From: Paracoccaceae bacterium
GTDB lineage: Bacteria > Pseudomonadota > Alphaproteobacteria > Rhodobacterales > Rhodobacteraceae
Length of the DNA: 29,435 nt
NCBI GenBank assembly: GCA_007120685.1
Contig: SKNG01000103.1
Location: forward strand, 1 to 29,435
Direction of reading: 5' to 3'
Shown here: piece by piece, positions 1-6,588 of the stretch
How positions within the stretch are numbered: the first letter of the stretch is position 1
How the letters are laid out: every line of letters starts with the position of its first letter
Position numbers and translations under genes: made by a program
The notes under the pieces: model-generated
Database searches by the model: none
What the model saw: only the letters and a program-made list of their open reading frames with translations
Told to the model about the DNA's origin: nothing

Positions 1-1290
1 CTGCGGCTGGAACTGGACCTGGTGGCGCCGCGCCCGGTCATCGCCCCCTATGCGCTGCTCTTCGAGATCGACGCCGAGGGCCCGCGCCTGAACGCCTGCG
101 CGGCCGAGACCGAGGGCGCGCGCAACCAGCTCCTGCGCGCCGCGCGCAGCGCCGGGGTGGAGGAGCAACTGGCCTGCGGGCTGGGCCTTGGTGCGCCCTC
201 GCCGCGCTGGGGCGATGCCGGGGCGCTGTCCATTGCGGCGCTGGCCGAACTCGGCGCGGGGCAGTTGTCGATCATCGACGCCGACATCCTGCTGAGTGTC
301 CCCCATGACATGCCGCAATCCCGGCTGGACCGCGTCGTCGCCCGGCTGGAGACGGCGCTGCCGGACATCTTTGCCCTGCAGATCGAACAGCAGGCGCCCG
401 AGGACGCCGAGGCGCAGGCAGATGAGGCAGAGCGGGCCTTTCTGGCCACGCTGTCCGAGGATGGCGCGCTTCTGGTCGAGGGCCGCCTGCCTGATACGCG
501 CATCCGCAACGCGGTGAATGCCTTTGCCCGCGCCCGTTTCGGCACCGGCGCGGTGACGCTGGAAACCCGGCTCGACCCCGAGATGGCGCCGGGCTGGTCG
601 GCCCGCGCCCTGACCGGGCTGGAGGCGTTGGCCGAACTGCATCACGGCACGCTGCGCATGAGCGCCGACCGGCTGGAACTGACCGGTGTGACCGGCGATC
701 CCGACGCCGGCGCCCAGATCGCCGGCATCCTGGCCGAGGGGCTGGGGCAGGGCTTCGACCGCGTGCTGCGCATCCGCTACGACGAGGCGCTGGACCCCGC
801 CGCCCAGGCCCCCACGCCTGACCGCTGCGAGCAGCGCGTGCAGGCCGTGCTGGAAGAATACAGCATCACCTTCGCCCCCGGTTCGGCCGATCTGGACGGC
901 GAATCGCGCGCGGCGCTGGACCGCATCGCCGATGTGCTGGTCGAATGCGGCGAGATGCCGTTCGAGGTGGCAGGCCACACCGACAGCCAGGGCCGCGAGG
1001 CGACCAACATGGCGCTCAGCCAGGCCCGCGCCGAGGCGGTGGTCAATGCGCTGATGAACCGTCGGGTGCTGGTCGCCTCGATGGTGCCGCGCGGCTATGG
1101 TCCGTCGCAGCCCATCGCCGACAATGCCACCGCCGAAGGACGCGAGGCCAACCGCCGGATCGAGTTCACCCTGATCCGCCCGGAACCCGAACCAGAGCCC
1201 ATCGACCCCGCGCGGGAGGCCGAACTGGTGTTCGACATCCAGGAACCCGGCGAGGACACCACGCGCCCCGAGCCCCGCCCTGCCCGCTGA
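1..1290 (+). CDS. OmpA-family envelope protein, 5'-truncated by the window edge
   Basis: The reading frame is open from base 1, so the start lies upstream of the window; the GTG at 22 is only the first in-window start codon. About 430 C-terminal residues are present. Counting from that GTG, residues ~275-390 form an OmpA-like peptidoglycan-binding domain, with a beta-strand around FAPGSADLD, the motif GHTDSQG and the closing NRRIEF. These are the usual residues for gripping the diaminopimelate of peptidoglycan. The ~270 residues before it contain repeated acidic alpha/beta segments resembling BON-type modules, as in long OmpA proteins of Rhodobacterales; this part is less certain. The C-terminus is a Pro/Glu/Arg-rich tail (PEPEPEP). 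The likely role is an envelope-to-peptidoglycan link. A small membrane coiled-coil gene follows 21 bp downstream on the same strand. Confidence 0.85.
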   Translation: MRLELDLVAPRPVIAPYALLFEIDAEGPRLNACAAETEGARNQLLRAARSAGVEEQLACGLGLGAPSPRWGDAGALSIAALAELGAGQLSIIDADILLSVPHDMPQSRLDRVVARLETALPDIFALQIEQQAPEDAEAQADEAERAFLATLSEDGALLVEGRLPDTRIRNAVNAFARARFGTGAVTLETRLDPEMAPGWSARALTGLEALAELHHGTLRMSADRLELTGVTGDPDAGAQIAGILAEGLGQGFDRVLRIRYDEALDPAAQAPTPDRCEQRVQAVLEEYSITFAPGSADLDGESRAALDRIADVLVECGEMPFEVAGHTDSQGREATNMALSQARAEAVVNALMNRRVLVASMVPRGYGPSQPIADNATAEGREANRRIEFTLIRPEPEPEPIDPAREAELVFDIQEPGEDTTRPEPRPAR

Positions 1291-1311
1291 CGCCGCCGAC
1301 GGAACCCCGCC

Positions 1312-1641
1312 ATGAACCGCACCGAATTCATCCTGGTAACGGCCGCGATCCTGATGGTCGCCTTTGCGCTGGGCTGGCTGGCGCATTGGCTGGTGGCCCG
1401 CTTCACCCGCGTCAGCCAGGACGATCTGAGCGAGTTGGACCGGCTTGCCCGGGCGCTGCACGAGGCCGAGGAGACCCGCGATCAGGCGATCGCCTGGATC
1501 GAACACCGCGAGGCCGAATTCGGCGATCAGAAGGCTCAGGGCGAGGCCGAGTTGCGCGCCGCCATGGACGGGCTGCGCGAAGCCCGGCGCGAAATCGAAT
1601 ACCTGCAGACGCAACTGGCCGCGCAGCAGGAACGCGAGTGA
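1312..1641 (+). CDS. small single-pass membrane protein with coiled-coil tail
   Basis: Encodes 109 residues. Residues ~5-29 form one hydrophobic transmembrane helix (LVTAAILMVAFALGWLAHWLV). The rest is a long charged helix rich in Glu, Arg, Ala and Gln with heptad-like spacing (ELDRLARALHEAEE, LREARREIEYLQTQL), so a coiled coil is likely. The ATG at 1312 follows a modest GACGGAA ribosome site and sits 21 bp after the OmpA-family stop, suggesting one transcript. No enzymatic motif is visible. I do not recognise a named family; a membrane-anchored scaffold working with the upstream OmpA-type protein is only an inference from position. The gene converges on moaE with 16 bp between the stop codons. 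Confidence 0.75.
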   Translation: MNRTEFILVTAAILMVAFALGWLAHWLVARFTRVSQDDLSELDRLARALHEAEETRDQAIAWIEHREAEFGDQKAQGEAELRAAMDGLREARREIEYLQTQLAAQQERE

Positions 1642-1657
1642 TGCGGCGCCGGGTGGC

Positions 1658-2149
1658 CTATGCCCCGCCCGGCCCGTCCCCGCGCCGTGCTGCCGCGTCT
1701 GACCAGCGCTCCAGCGCCGCCTCGTCCTCGGTGCGCGCGGCCACCCAGGCGGCCCCCTCCGGCCCGGTCTCCTTCTTCCAGAACGGCGCGCGGGACTTCA
1801 GGTAATCCATCAGGAATGCCGCCGCGTCAAAGGCATCGGCACGGTGCGGCGCGGCGGTGGCGACCATCATGATCGTCTCGCCCGGCGCCAGCGAGCCGTA
1901 ACGATGCACGATCAGCGCCGCATCCAGCGCCCAGCGTTGCCGCGCTTCGGCCTCGATCGCGCCCAGCGCGCGCTCTGTCATGCCGGGATAATGCTCGATT
2001 TCCATGTGCCGCAGCCCGCCGCCGGGCAGGTCGCGCACGATCCCGCAGAAGGTGACCACCGCGCCCGCGCCCGAGGCCGCGGCTGCGCGTTCGAACCCGG
2101 CGCATTCCCGGCCGTAATCGAACGCCTCGCGCTGTACCCGGACGCTCAT
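1658..2149 (-). CDS. moaE: molybdopterin synthase catalytic subunit MoaE
   Basis: Encodes 163 residues from the ATG at 2149 (MSVRVQREAFD). A TTG seven codons upstream is possible but less likely. With MoaD, MoaE converts precursor Z (cPMP) to molybdopterin by inserting two dithiolene sulfurs; it is cytoplasmic. Recognisable family features are the GAVVTFCGIVRD segment near residue 30, the MEIEHYPGMTE strand, the HRYGSLAPGE segment and the C-terminal LKSRAPFWKKE region carrying the conserved lysines. Length matches the family (~150 aa). The gene lies 32 bp downstream of moaD and third in pgsA-moaD-moaE, so both synthase subunits are made together. The ribosome site before the ATG is weak (GGACGCGGGG), which fits translation by coupling from moaD. 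Confidence 0.93.
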   Translation of the reverse strand: MSVRVQREAFDYGRECAGFERAAAASGAGAVVTFCGIVRDLPGGGLRHMEIEHYPGMTERALGAIEAEARQRWALDAALIVHRYGSLAPGETIMMVATAAPHRADAFDAAAFLMDYLKSRAPFWKKETGPEGAAWVAARTEDEAALERWSDAAARRGDGPGGA

Positions 2150-2181
2150 CGCCCCGCGTCCATGCTTCAACCCCCCATGCC

Positions 2182-2433
2182 TTACCCCCCCGTCATCGGC
2201 GGAAAGAACGCCACCTCGCGCACGCCCGCCAGCGGCGCGTCCATGCCGGCAAGTTCCTGGTCCAGCGCCACGCGCACGGCGGCCATGTCGGCAAAGGCCG
2301 CGTCATAGCGCGGTTCGCGGGTGCGCAACTCGGCCACCAGTTCGGCCACCGTCTGCGCCCGGGTCTCGATCTCCTCGCGCGGCAGGCCGATCCGCTCGCG
2401 CAGCCAGGCGAAATAGAGGACCTGCAACGTCAT
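2182..2433 (-). CDS. moaD: molybdopterin synthase sulfur carrier subunit MoaD
   Basis: Encodes 83 residues starting MTLQVLYFAWLRERIG and ending in the Gly-Gly tail (FFPPMTGG) that is adenylated and thiocarboxylated to donate sulfur to MoaE. This is the ubiquitin-like MoaD fold, and both its length and its diglycine end are diagnostic. The start overlaps the pgsA stop as ATGA (ATG 2433-2431, TGA 2432-2430), implying translational coupling. The SD GGAGGTG precedes the ATG by 6 nt and is itself duplicated in a tandem 18-bp repeat (see 2432-2467). A longer in-frame extension to 2556 only overlaps pgsA and has no family similarity, so it is rejected. Confidence 0.95.
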   Translation of the reverse strand: MTLQVLYFAWLRERIGLPREEIETRAQTVAELVAELRTREPRYDAAFADMAAVRVALDQELAGMDAPLAGVREVAFFPPMTGG

Positions 2434-3116
2434 TTTTCCACCTCCCGCGATTTTTCCACCTCCCGCAGATGCGGCGCGGCCTTGCGGAAATAGTCCCAGC
2501 CGGTAACCAGCGTCAGCGCGGCGGCGATCCAGATCAGCACCAGCCCCAGCGACCACACCGCCTCGGCGCCGAAATTGGCCACCTGCAGCAGGTTCACATC
2601 AGCAGTGATGCCCGTCGCCTCCATCTCCTCGATCAGCGCGCGGTTGCGCGCCAGCACCTGCTCGCGGATATATTGCAGCCCCAGCGCGCCGAAGAGCACG
2701 GCAATCGCCACCATCTGCGCGGTGGTCTTCCATTTCGCCAGCTTCGTCACCGCCAGCAGGCGCGAGGTATTGCCCAGATACTCCCGCAGGCCGGACACGA
2801 AGACTTCGCGGAACAGGATCGCGGTGGCGGGCAGGATCAGCCAGGGATCCATGCCGGAATAGCCGGTGATGACCAGCAGCGCGATCACCACCATCGCCTT
2901 GTCGGCGATCGGGTCCAGCATCGCGCCGATGCGGCTTTCCTGCTTCCACAGCCGCGCCAGATAGCCGTCGAACCAGTCGGTCAGCGCCGCGCCCAGGAAC
3001 AGCGTCAGCGCCAGCCAGTCGGCCCAGGGGCGGTGGAAATACAGAAACATCACCGCCACGCCCGGCGCGGCCAGCAGGCGCAGCGTGGTCAGAATGTTGG
3101 GCACGGTCCAGAACAT
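2430..3116 (-). CDS. pgsA: CDP-diacylglycerol--glycerol-3-phosphate 3-phosphatidyltransferase
   Basis: Encodes 228 residues. It makes phosphatidylglycerol phosphate from CDP-diacylglycerol and glycerol-3-phosphate at the inner membrane, the committed step to phosphatidylglycerol and cardiolipin. The CDP-alcohol phosphatidyltransferase signature D-x2-D-G-x2-A-R-x8-G-x3-D-x3-D is complete at residues 47-72 (D47, D50, G51, A54, R55, G64, D68, D72). Hydrophobic helices flank it (~14-27, 33-46, 75-90, 115-150 and 175-205). The family start MFWTVPNILTTLR is preceded by AGGAAGG at suitable spacing. The last eleven residues (REVEKSREVEK) come from the tandem repeat shared with the moaD ribosome site. 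The gene is first in pgsA-moaD-moaE here and divergent from pheS. Confidence 0.96.
   Translation of the reverse strand: MFWTVPNILTTLRLLAAPGVAVMFLYFHRPWADWLALTLFLGAALTDWFDGYLARLWKQESRIGAMLDPIADKAMVVIALLVITGYSGMDPWLILPATAILFREVFVSGLREYLGNTSRLLAVTKLAKWKTTAQMVAIAVLFGALGLQYIREQVLARNRALIEEMEATGITADVNLLQVANFGAEAVWSLGLVLIWIAAALTLVTGWDYFRKAAPHLREVEKSREVEK
2432..2467 (-). repeat. 2 x 18-bp tandem repeat carrying a duplicated Shine-Dalgarno
   Basis: Two adjacent 18-bp units (2432-2449 and 2450-2467) differ only at the last base. On the - strand each contains GGGAGGTGGAAAAAT. The repeat encodes REVEKS-REVEK, the last residues of PgsA, and at the same time places two GGAGGTG ribosome sites in front of the moaD ATG, one 6 nt and one 24 nt upstream. 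The 18-bp period keeps the pgsA frame. Whether the outer copy has any function is unknown. Confidence 0.9.
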
Positions 3117-3185
3117 GGCGCCTTCCTACCCGCAAAGCCGGGGCGCGGGAAAGAGGGAAAGCAGGCCCGGATACCCCGCCCCCCG

Positions 3186-3249
3186 TCATCTTGCCGAAAA
3201 TACGCCGGGGGGAATCGCGCGCCAGCGCGATGGGGGGCAGCGCCCCCCG
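3186..3249 (-). repeat. intergenic hairpin + CGTATTTTCGGCAAGATGA element, copy 1
   Basis: Read on the - strand: GGGGGGC, a 3-nt loop, GCCCCCC (arms 3248-3242 and 3238-3232), then ~27 nt ending in a C-run, then the conserved block CGTATTTTCGGCAAGATGA ending at 3186. The same arrangement recurs at 24836-24896. From memory, very similar sequences are common between genes in Rhodobacteraceae; I cannot verify that here. This copy points toward pgsA, whose start is ~70 bp further on. The rest of the 222-bp pgsA/pheS gap shows no clear promoter. Confidence 0.8.
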
Positions 3250-3338
3250 CTCCCGCCCCCGCCACAGGGTGCGGCGCTTGCATTCGGACGCGCCGCCCGC
3301 TACCTGCGGCGCGACGGATGGGTCAGCGGATGGGCGGC

Positions 3339-4409
3339 ATGGACGGTCTGGCGGAACTGCGGGCGAAATATCTGGAACAGATCGCAGCGGCACCGGATGC
3401 CGACGCGCTGGAGGCCGTGCGCCTGGCCGGGCTGGGCAAGAAGGGCGAGATCAGTGGCCGGATGCGCGAACTGGGCCGCATGACGCCAGAGGAGCGCAAG
3501 ACCGCCGGCCCCGCCCTGAACGCACTCAAGGACGAAATCGACGCGGCCCTGCGTGCCCGCAAGGCCGCGCTGGAAGATGCCGCGCTCGATGCCCGTCTGG
3601 CGCAGGAATGGCTGGACATCACCCTGCCGCCGCGCCCGCGCCCGCAGGGCAGCGTGCATCCCGTCGCCCAGGTGATGGAGGAAATGGCGGCGATCTTCGC
3701 CGATATGGGTTTCGCTGTGGCCGAAGGCCCGCAGGTGGAAACCGACTGGCACAATTTCGACGCGCTGAACATCGCCCCCGAGCACCCCGCCCGGCAGGAG
3801 CATGACACTTTCTTCATGCATCGCGAGCCCGGCGACAACCGCCCCCCGCATGTGCTGCGCACCCATACCAGCCCGGTGCAGATCCGCGCCATGCAGGTGC
3901 AGGGCGCGCCGATCCGGGTCATCGCGCCGGGCCGGGTCTACCGGATGGACATGGACCAGACCCACACCCCGATGTTTCATCAGATCGAGGGGCTGGCCAT
4001 CGACCGCGCCATCACCATGGCCAATCTGAAATGGGTGCTGGAGGAGTTCTTCACCGCCTATTTCGGCACCCCCGTGCGCACCCGCTTTCGCGCCAGCCAT
4101 TTCCCCTTCACCGAACCCTCGGCCGAGGTGGATATCCAGTGTTCCTGGGTCAACGGCCAGCTGCGCGTGGGCGAGGGCGAGGACTGGATGGAGGTGCTGG
4201 GCTCGGGCATGGTGCACAGCCATGTGCTGCGCTCGGCGGGGATTGACCCCGATCAGTGGCAGGGTTTCGCCTTCGGCATGGGCATCGACCGCATGGCGAT
4301 GCTGAAATACGGCATCCCGGATCTGCGGGCGTTCTTCGAATCGGACTTGCGCTGGCTCAGGCATTACGGTTTCGGCGCGCTGCAGGCGCCCAGCCTGCAC
4401 GCCGGCTGA
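3339..4409 (+). CDS. pheS: phenylalanyl-tRNA synthetase alpha subunit
   Basis: Encodes 356 residues, the usual bacterial PheS length. It is the catalytic half of the alpha2beta2 enzyme that charges tRNA-Phe. The N-terminal coiled-coil arm (residues ~1-90) contains the family segment LGKKGEISGRMRELGRM. The class II core shows PHVLRTHTSPVQIRAM, motif 2 around YRMDMDQTHTPMFHQIEG, and motif 3 (GMGIDRMAML) near residues 312-322. I chose the ATG at 3339 (MDGLAELRAKY) by family length; in-frame ATGs at 3318 and 3330 are possible because no strong ribosome site separates them. pheT does not follow immediately: a paired-palindrome element begins 27 bp after the stop. Confidence 0.95.
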   Translation: MDGLAELRAKYLEQIAAAPDADALEAVRLAGLGKKGEISGRMRELGRMTPEERKTAGPALNALKDEIDAALRARKAALEDAALDARLAQEWLDITLPPRPRPQGSVHPVAQVMEEMAAIFADMGFAVAEGPQVETDWHNFDALNIAPEHPARQEHDTFFMHREPGDNRPPHVLRTHTSPVQIRAMQVQGAPIRVIAPGRVYRMDMDQTHTPMFHQIEGLAIDRAITMANLKWVLEEFFTAYFGTPVRTRFRASHFPFTEPSAEVDIQCSWVNGQLRVGEGEDWMEVLGSGMVHSHVLRSAGIDPDQWQGFAFGMGIDRMAMLKYGIPDLRAFFESDLRWLRHYGFGALQAPSLHAG

Positions 4410-4436
4410 GACCCGCGCCTGCGCCCGCCGCGGGGC

Positions 4437-4481
4437 AAAGCGCGTTCGAACGCGCTTTCGCACGGGCCTTCGAAGGCCCGT
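4437..4481 (+). repeat. paired-palindrome element, copy A (R1-R2)
   Basis: Two perfect palindromes: R1 at 4437-4458 (22 bp, centre TTCGAA, arms AAAGCGCG/CGCGCTTT) and R2 at 4462-4481 (20 bp, ACGGGCCTTCGAAGGCCCGT), separated by 3 bp. It begins 27 bp after the pheS stop. Each arm could fold into a strong RNA hairpin. No long U-run follows, so a classical intrinsic terminator is not shown, but position and direction match the two other copies. Confidence 0.9.
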
Positions 4482-4532
4482 CTTGCGTCATCGCCTCGGG
4501 CTTGATGCTGCGCAAGGAAAGGGGCGCCTTTC

Positions 4533-4548
4533 TGTGATAATGTTTATC
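4533..4548 (+). promoter_or_regulatory. candidate extended -10 overlapped by a Fur-box-like dyad
   Basis: TG-T-GATAAT (4533-4541) resembles an extended -10 (TGn plus five of six TATAAT bases); no good -35 is seen. GATAAT-G-TTTATC (4536-4548) is a 6-1-6 inverted arrangement matching 11 of 12 positions of the classical Fur half-site pair GATAAT/ATTATC. The dyad covers the -10, as a repressor site would. It lies 25 bp before the 91-aa gene at 4573. Regulator identity is inferred from the motif only. Confidence 0.35.
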
Positions 4549-4572
4549 GTCACCAGAAGGGAGGAGCCTGCC

Positions 4573-4848
4573 ATGATCAACGAGAATGACATCATCGACA
4601 TGACTTGCCTGACGCGGGCCGAGATCGCCGCCATCGCCGAGCACGAACATATCGGTGATGTCGAGGCCGCCGAACTGGGCGAATACCTGATGCACGGCCA
4701 TCACGGCCCCCAGCGCGTGCAGCAGATGATCTGCGACGATATCCGCGAGGCGCTGCACGCCGATGACGTGGCGCGCGCGCGGGCGCTCTATCAGACTCTG
4801 CACGCCTATCTGGCTGTCCACCCCGAGGCGCTGCGCGGCAACGGCTGA
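4573..4848 (+). CDS. conserved hypothetical 91-aa acidic protein
   Basis: Encodes 91 residues starting MINENDIIDMTCLTRAEIAA, with a strong ribosome site (GGGAGGAG) at good spacing before the ATG at 4573. The protein is predicted helical and acidic with a His-rich middle (EHEHIG, HGHHGP) and no signal peptide or membrane segment, so it is probably cytoplasmic. It resembles a small uncharacterised protein I associate with Rhodobacteraceae genomes; no function is known to me. The histidine clusters and the Fur-like dyad overlapping its likely promoter make a metal link conceivable, but that is speculation. It stands alone: an R1-R2 element separates it from pheS, and 228 bp separate it from the MORN-repeat gene. 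Confidence 0.8.
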   Translation: MINENDIIDMTCLTRAEIAAIAEHEHIGDVEAAELGEYLMHGHHGPQRVQQMICDDIREALHADDVARARALYQTLHAYLAVHPEALRGNG

Positions 4849-4857
4849 CTGCCTGCC

Positions 4858-4885
4858 CAGATCCGGCAGCCCAGATCCGGCAGCC
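4858..4885. repeat. 14-bp tandem duplication
   Basis: CAGATCCGGCAGCC occurs twice head to tail (4858-4871 and 4872-4885), starting 9 bp after the stop codon at 4848. It lies in the 228-bp gap before the MORN-repeat gene. The rest of that gap shows no convincing promoter hexamers; the ribosome site AAGGAA precedes the ATG at 5077. Confidence 0.9.
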
Positions 4886-5076
4886 CTTGCCCGCCCGTGC
4901 CCTGTCATCGCGTGCGGGGACGGTCGGTTGCGGCGCTGCGCGCTGCTCAAAAGCCCGTGCCCTGCGCGTTCCCGCGCCGCCGCCGGCGTGGCGAGGCCTT
5001 GCCACGGGGCGCCGCCGTCCCTTAGGTTTCGCCCCGAAGAACGGGCCGGCGCGCGGCCGTTGCAAGGAATGACGAC

Positions 5077-6579
5077 ATGACCCAGAACAACCGGACCCGC
5101 CGCCGGCCTTTGGCCACTCTTGCCTCGGCCGCTCTGCTGGCGCTGGCCGGCGCCGCGCTGGTGCCGCTGCCGGTCAGCGCGGAACTGAGCGAGGTCATCA
5201 CCCGCCAATACCCCGATGGCGGCATCTATGAGGGTACCTTCCTGGATGGGCTGCAGCACGGGCAGGGCACCTATCGGCTGCCCAACGGGTTCGAATATAC
5301 CGGCGAATGGGTGGAAGGGCAGATCACCGGCCAGGGCGTGGCGCGCTACCCCAACGGCTCGGTCTACGAGGGCGAATTCCTGGATGGCAGCCCGCATGGC
5401 CAGGGCCGCATGGTGTTCGGCGACGGCTCTTACTACGAGGGCGAATGGGCCGAGGGCCGCATCATGGGTCAGGGCACCCGGCGCTTTGCCACCGGCGTTG
5501 TCTATACCGGCGAATTCGACGACAGCCAGCCGCACGGGCAGGGCGTGATGGAACGCCCCGGCGGGCTGCGCTACGAGGGCGAGTGGCGACACGGCATGCG
5601 CGAAGGGCGCGGCACGCTGACCTACCCGGACGGCTCGGAATATGTTGGCGATTTCCGCGCCGACGAGCGCCATGGCGAAGGGCGCCTGACCCGGCCCGAC
5701 GGGTCGGTCTATGACGGCGAATGGGCCGAAGGGCTGCTGCACGGGCCGGGGATGGTGACGCTGCCCGGCGGCGACCGTCGCGAGGGCGAATTCGTGCAGG
5801 GCATGCTGCAGGGGCTGGGGCGCATCGTCTTTGCCGATGGCGCGGTCTATGAGGGCGATTTCGTCGATGACCAGCGCCATGGCAGCGGCCGGCTGACCAC
5901 CGCCGACGGTCACGTCTTCGTTGGCAGCTGGGTCGCCGACCGGATCGACGGCGAGGGCGTGCTGACCCATCCCGACGGCTCGCGCTTCGAGGGGCAGTTC
6001 CGCGACGGCCAGCCGCACGGGCGCGGCACCGTCACCTATGTCGATGGCACCAGCTATACCGGCGACTGGGTCGAGGGCCGGCAGGAAGGCGAGGGCGTGG
6101 CCGATTTCGGCGACGGCGTGGTCTATGAGGGCAGCTTTCTCGGTGGCCGGCCGCATGGCATGGGGCGCATGACCTTTGCCGACGGGCGGGTGTTCGAAGG
6201 CCAGTTCGAGGCCGGCCAGCGCGAGGGGCAGGGCGTGATGATCTTTCCCGACGGCGCGCGCTTCAACGGCAATTTCTCGGCCGGCGAGCGCGACGGTCAG
6301 GGGCGGATCGAACTGGCCGACGGCTTTGTCTACGAAGGGCAGTGGCGCGAGGGGCGCATCGAGGGCCTGGGCGTGGCGACCTATGCCACCGGCGATGTCT
6401 ATGAGGGCGAATTCCTGAATGGCGAGCGCCACGGCCAGGGCGTGCTGCGCTATGCCGAGGGGCAGGTGCTGAGCGGGCGCTGGGAAAACGGCATCCTGGT
6501 CGAGCCCGACGAAGCGGCCGCCGAAGACGGGCAGGACGCCGAACCCGAAGGCGAATTCGAGGGCGAACCCGCAGATTGA
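5077..6579 (+). CDS. secreted MORN-repeat protein (19 repeats)
   Basis: Encodes 500 residues. An N-terminal signal peptide (basic NNRTRRR, then a hydrophobic stretch, likely cleavage after PVSA near residue 36) indicates export to the periplasm or outer membrane. From about residue 44 to 480 the protein is an uninterrupted run of nineteen 23-residue MORN repeats of the form pDGsxYeGeF-x3-G-x2-HGxGxx. Their phase alternates: repeats with Phe at the xF/xW position mostly carry HGQG-type ends, and those with Trp mostly carry an I/E/T-G ending. The alternation slips by one unit at repeats 9-10. The C-terminal ~25 residues are strongly acidic (EDGQDAEPEGEFEGE). MORN repeats form extended beta-sheets that bind lipid or protein partners in other systems; no specific role can be assigned here. 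No catalytic domain is attached. The gene converges on the RNase T2 homologue with 9 bp between stops. Confidence 0.93.
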   Translation: MTQNNRTRRRPLATLASAALLALAGAALVPLPVSAELSEVITRQYPDGGIYEGTFLDGLQHGQGTYRLPNGFEYTGEWVEGQITGQGVARYPNGSVYEGEFLDGSPHGQGRMVFGDGSYYEGEWAEGRIMGQGTRRFATGVVYTGEFDDSQPHGQGVMERPGGLRYEGEWRHGMREGRGTLTYPDGSEYVGDFRADERHGEGRLTRPDGSVYDGEWAEGLLHGPGMVTLPGGDRREGEFVQGMLQGLGRIVFADGAVYEGDFVDDQRHGSGRLTTADGHVFVGSWVADRIDGEGVLTHPDGSRFEGQFRDGQPHGRGTVTYVDGTSYTGDWVEGRQEGEGVADFGDGVVYEGSFLGGRPHGMGRMTFADGRVFEGQFEAGQREGQGVMIFPDGARFNGNFSAGERDGQGRIELADGFVYEGQWREGRIEGLGVATYATGDVYEGEFLNGERHGQGVLRYAEGQVLSGRWENGILVEPDEAAAEDGQDAEPEGEFEGEPAD

Positions 6580-6588
6580 CCGGCGCCT

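Noticed and set aside
3278..3306. TTGCAT...TACCTG as a pheS promoter
   Set aside because: The -10 matches too few consensus bases to be credible.
2469..3320. Long N-terminal extension of the pheS frame
   Set aside because: It is antisense to pgsA and the intergenic element; PheS family length supports the start at 3339.
4437..4481. Calling the palindrome pair a transposon end or attachment site
   Set aside because: No transposase, target duplication or integrase is nearby, and the consistent location after stop codons argues for a 3'-end element.
4357..6432. 691-codon - strand frame antisense to the MORN gene with its own repeat pattern
   Set aside because: Its repeats mirror the MORN repeats on the other strand. 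It has no ribosome site or recognisable domain.
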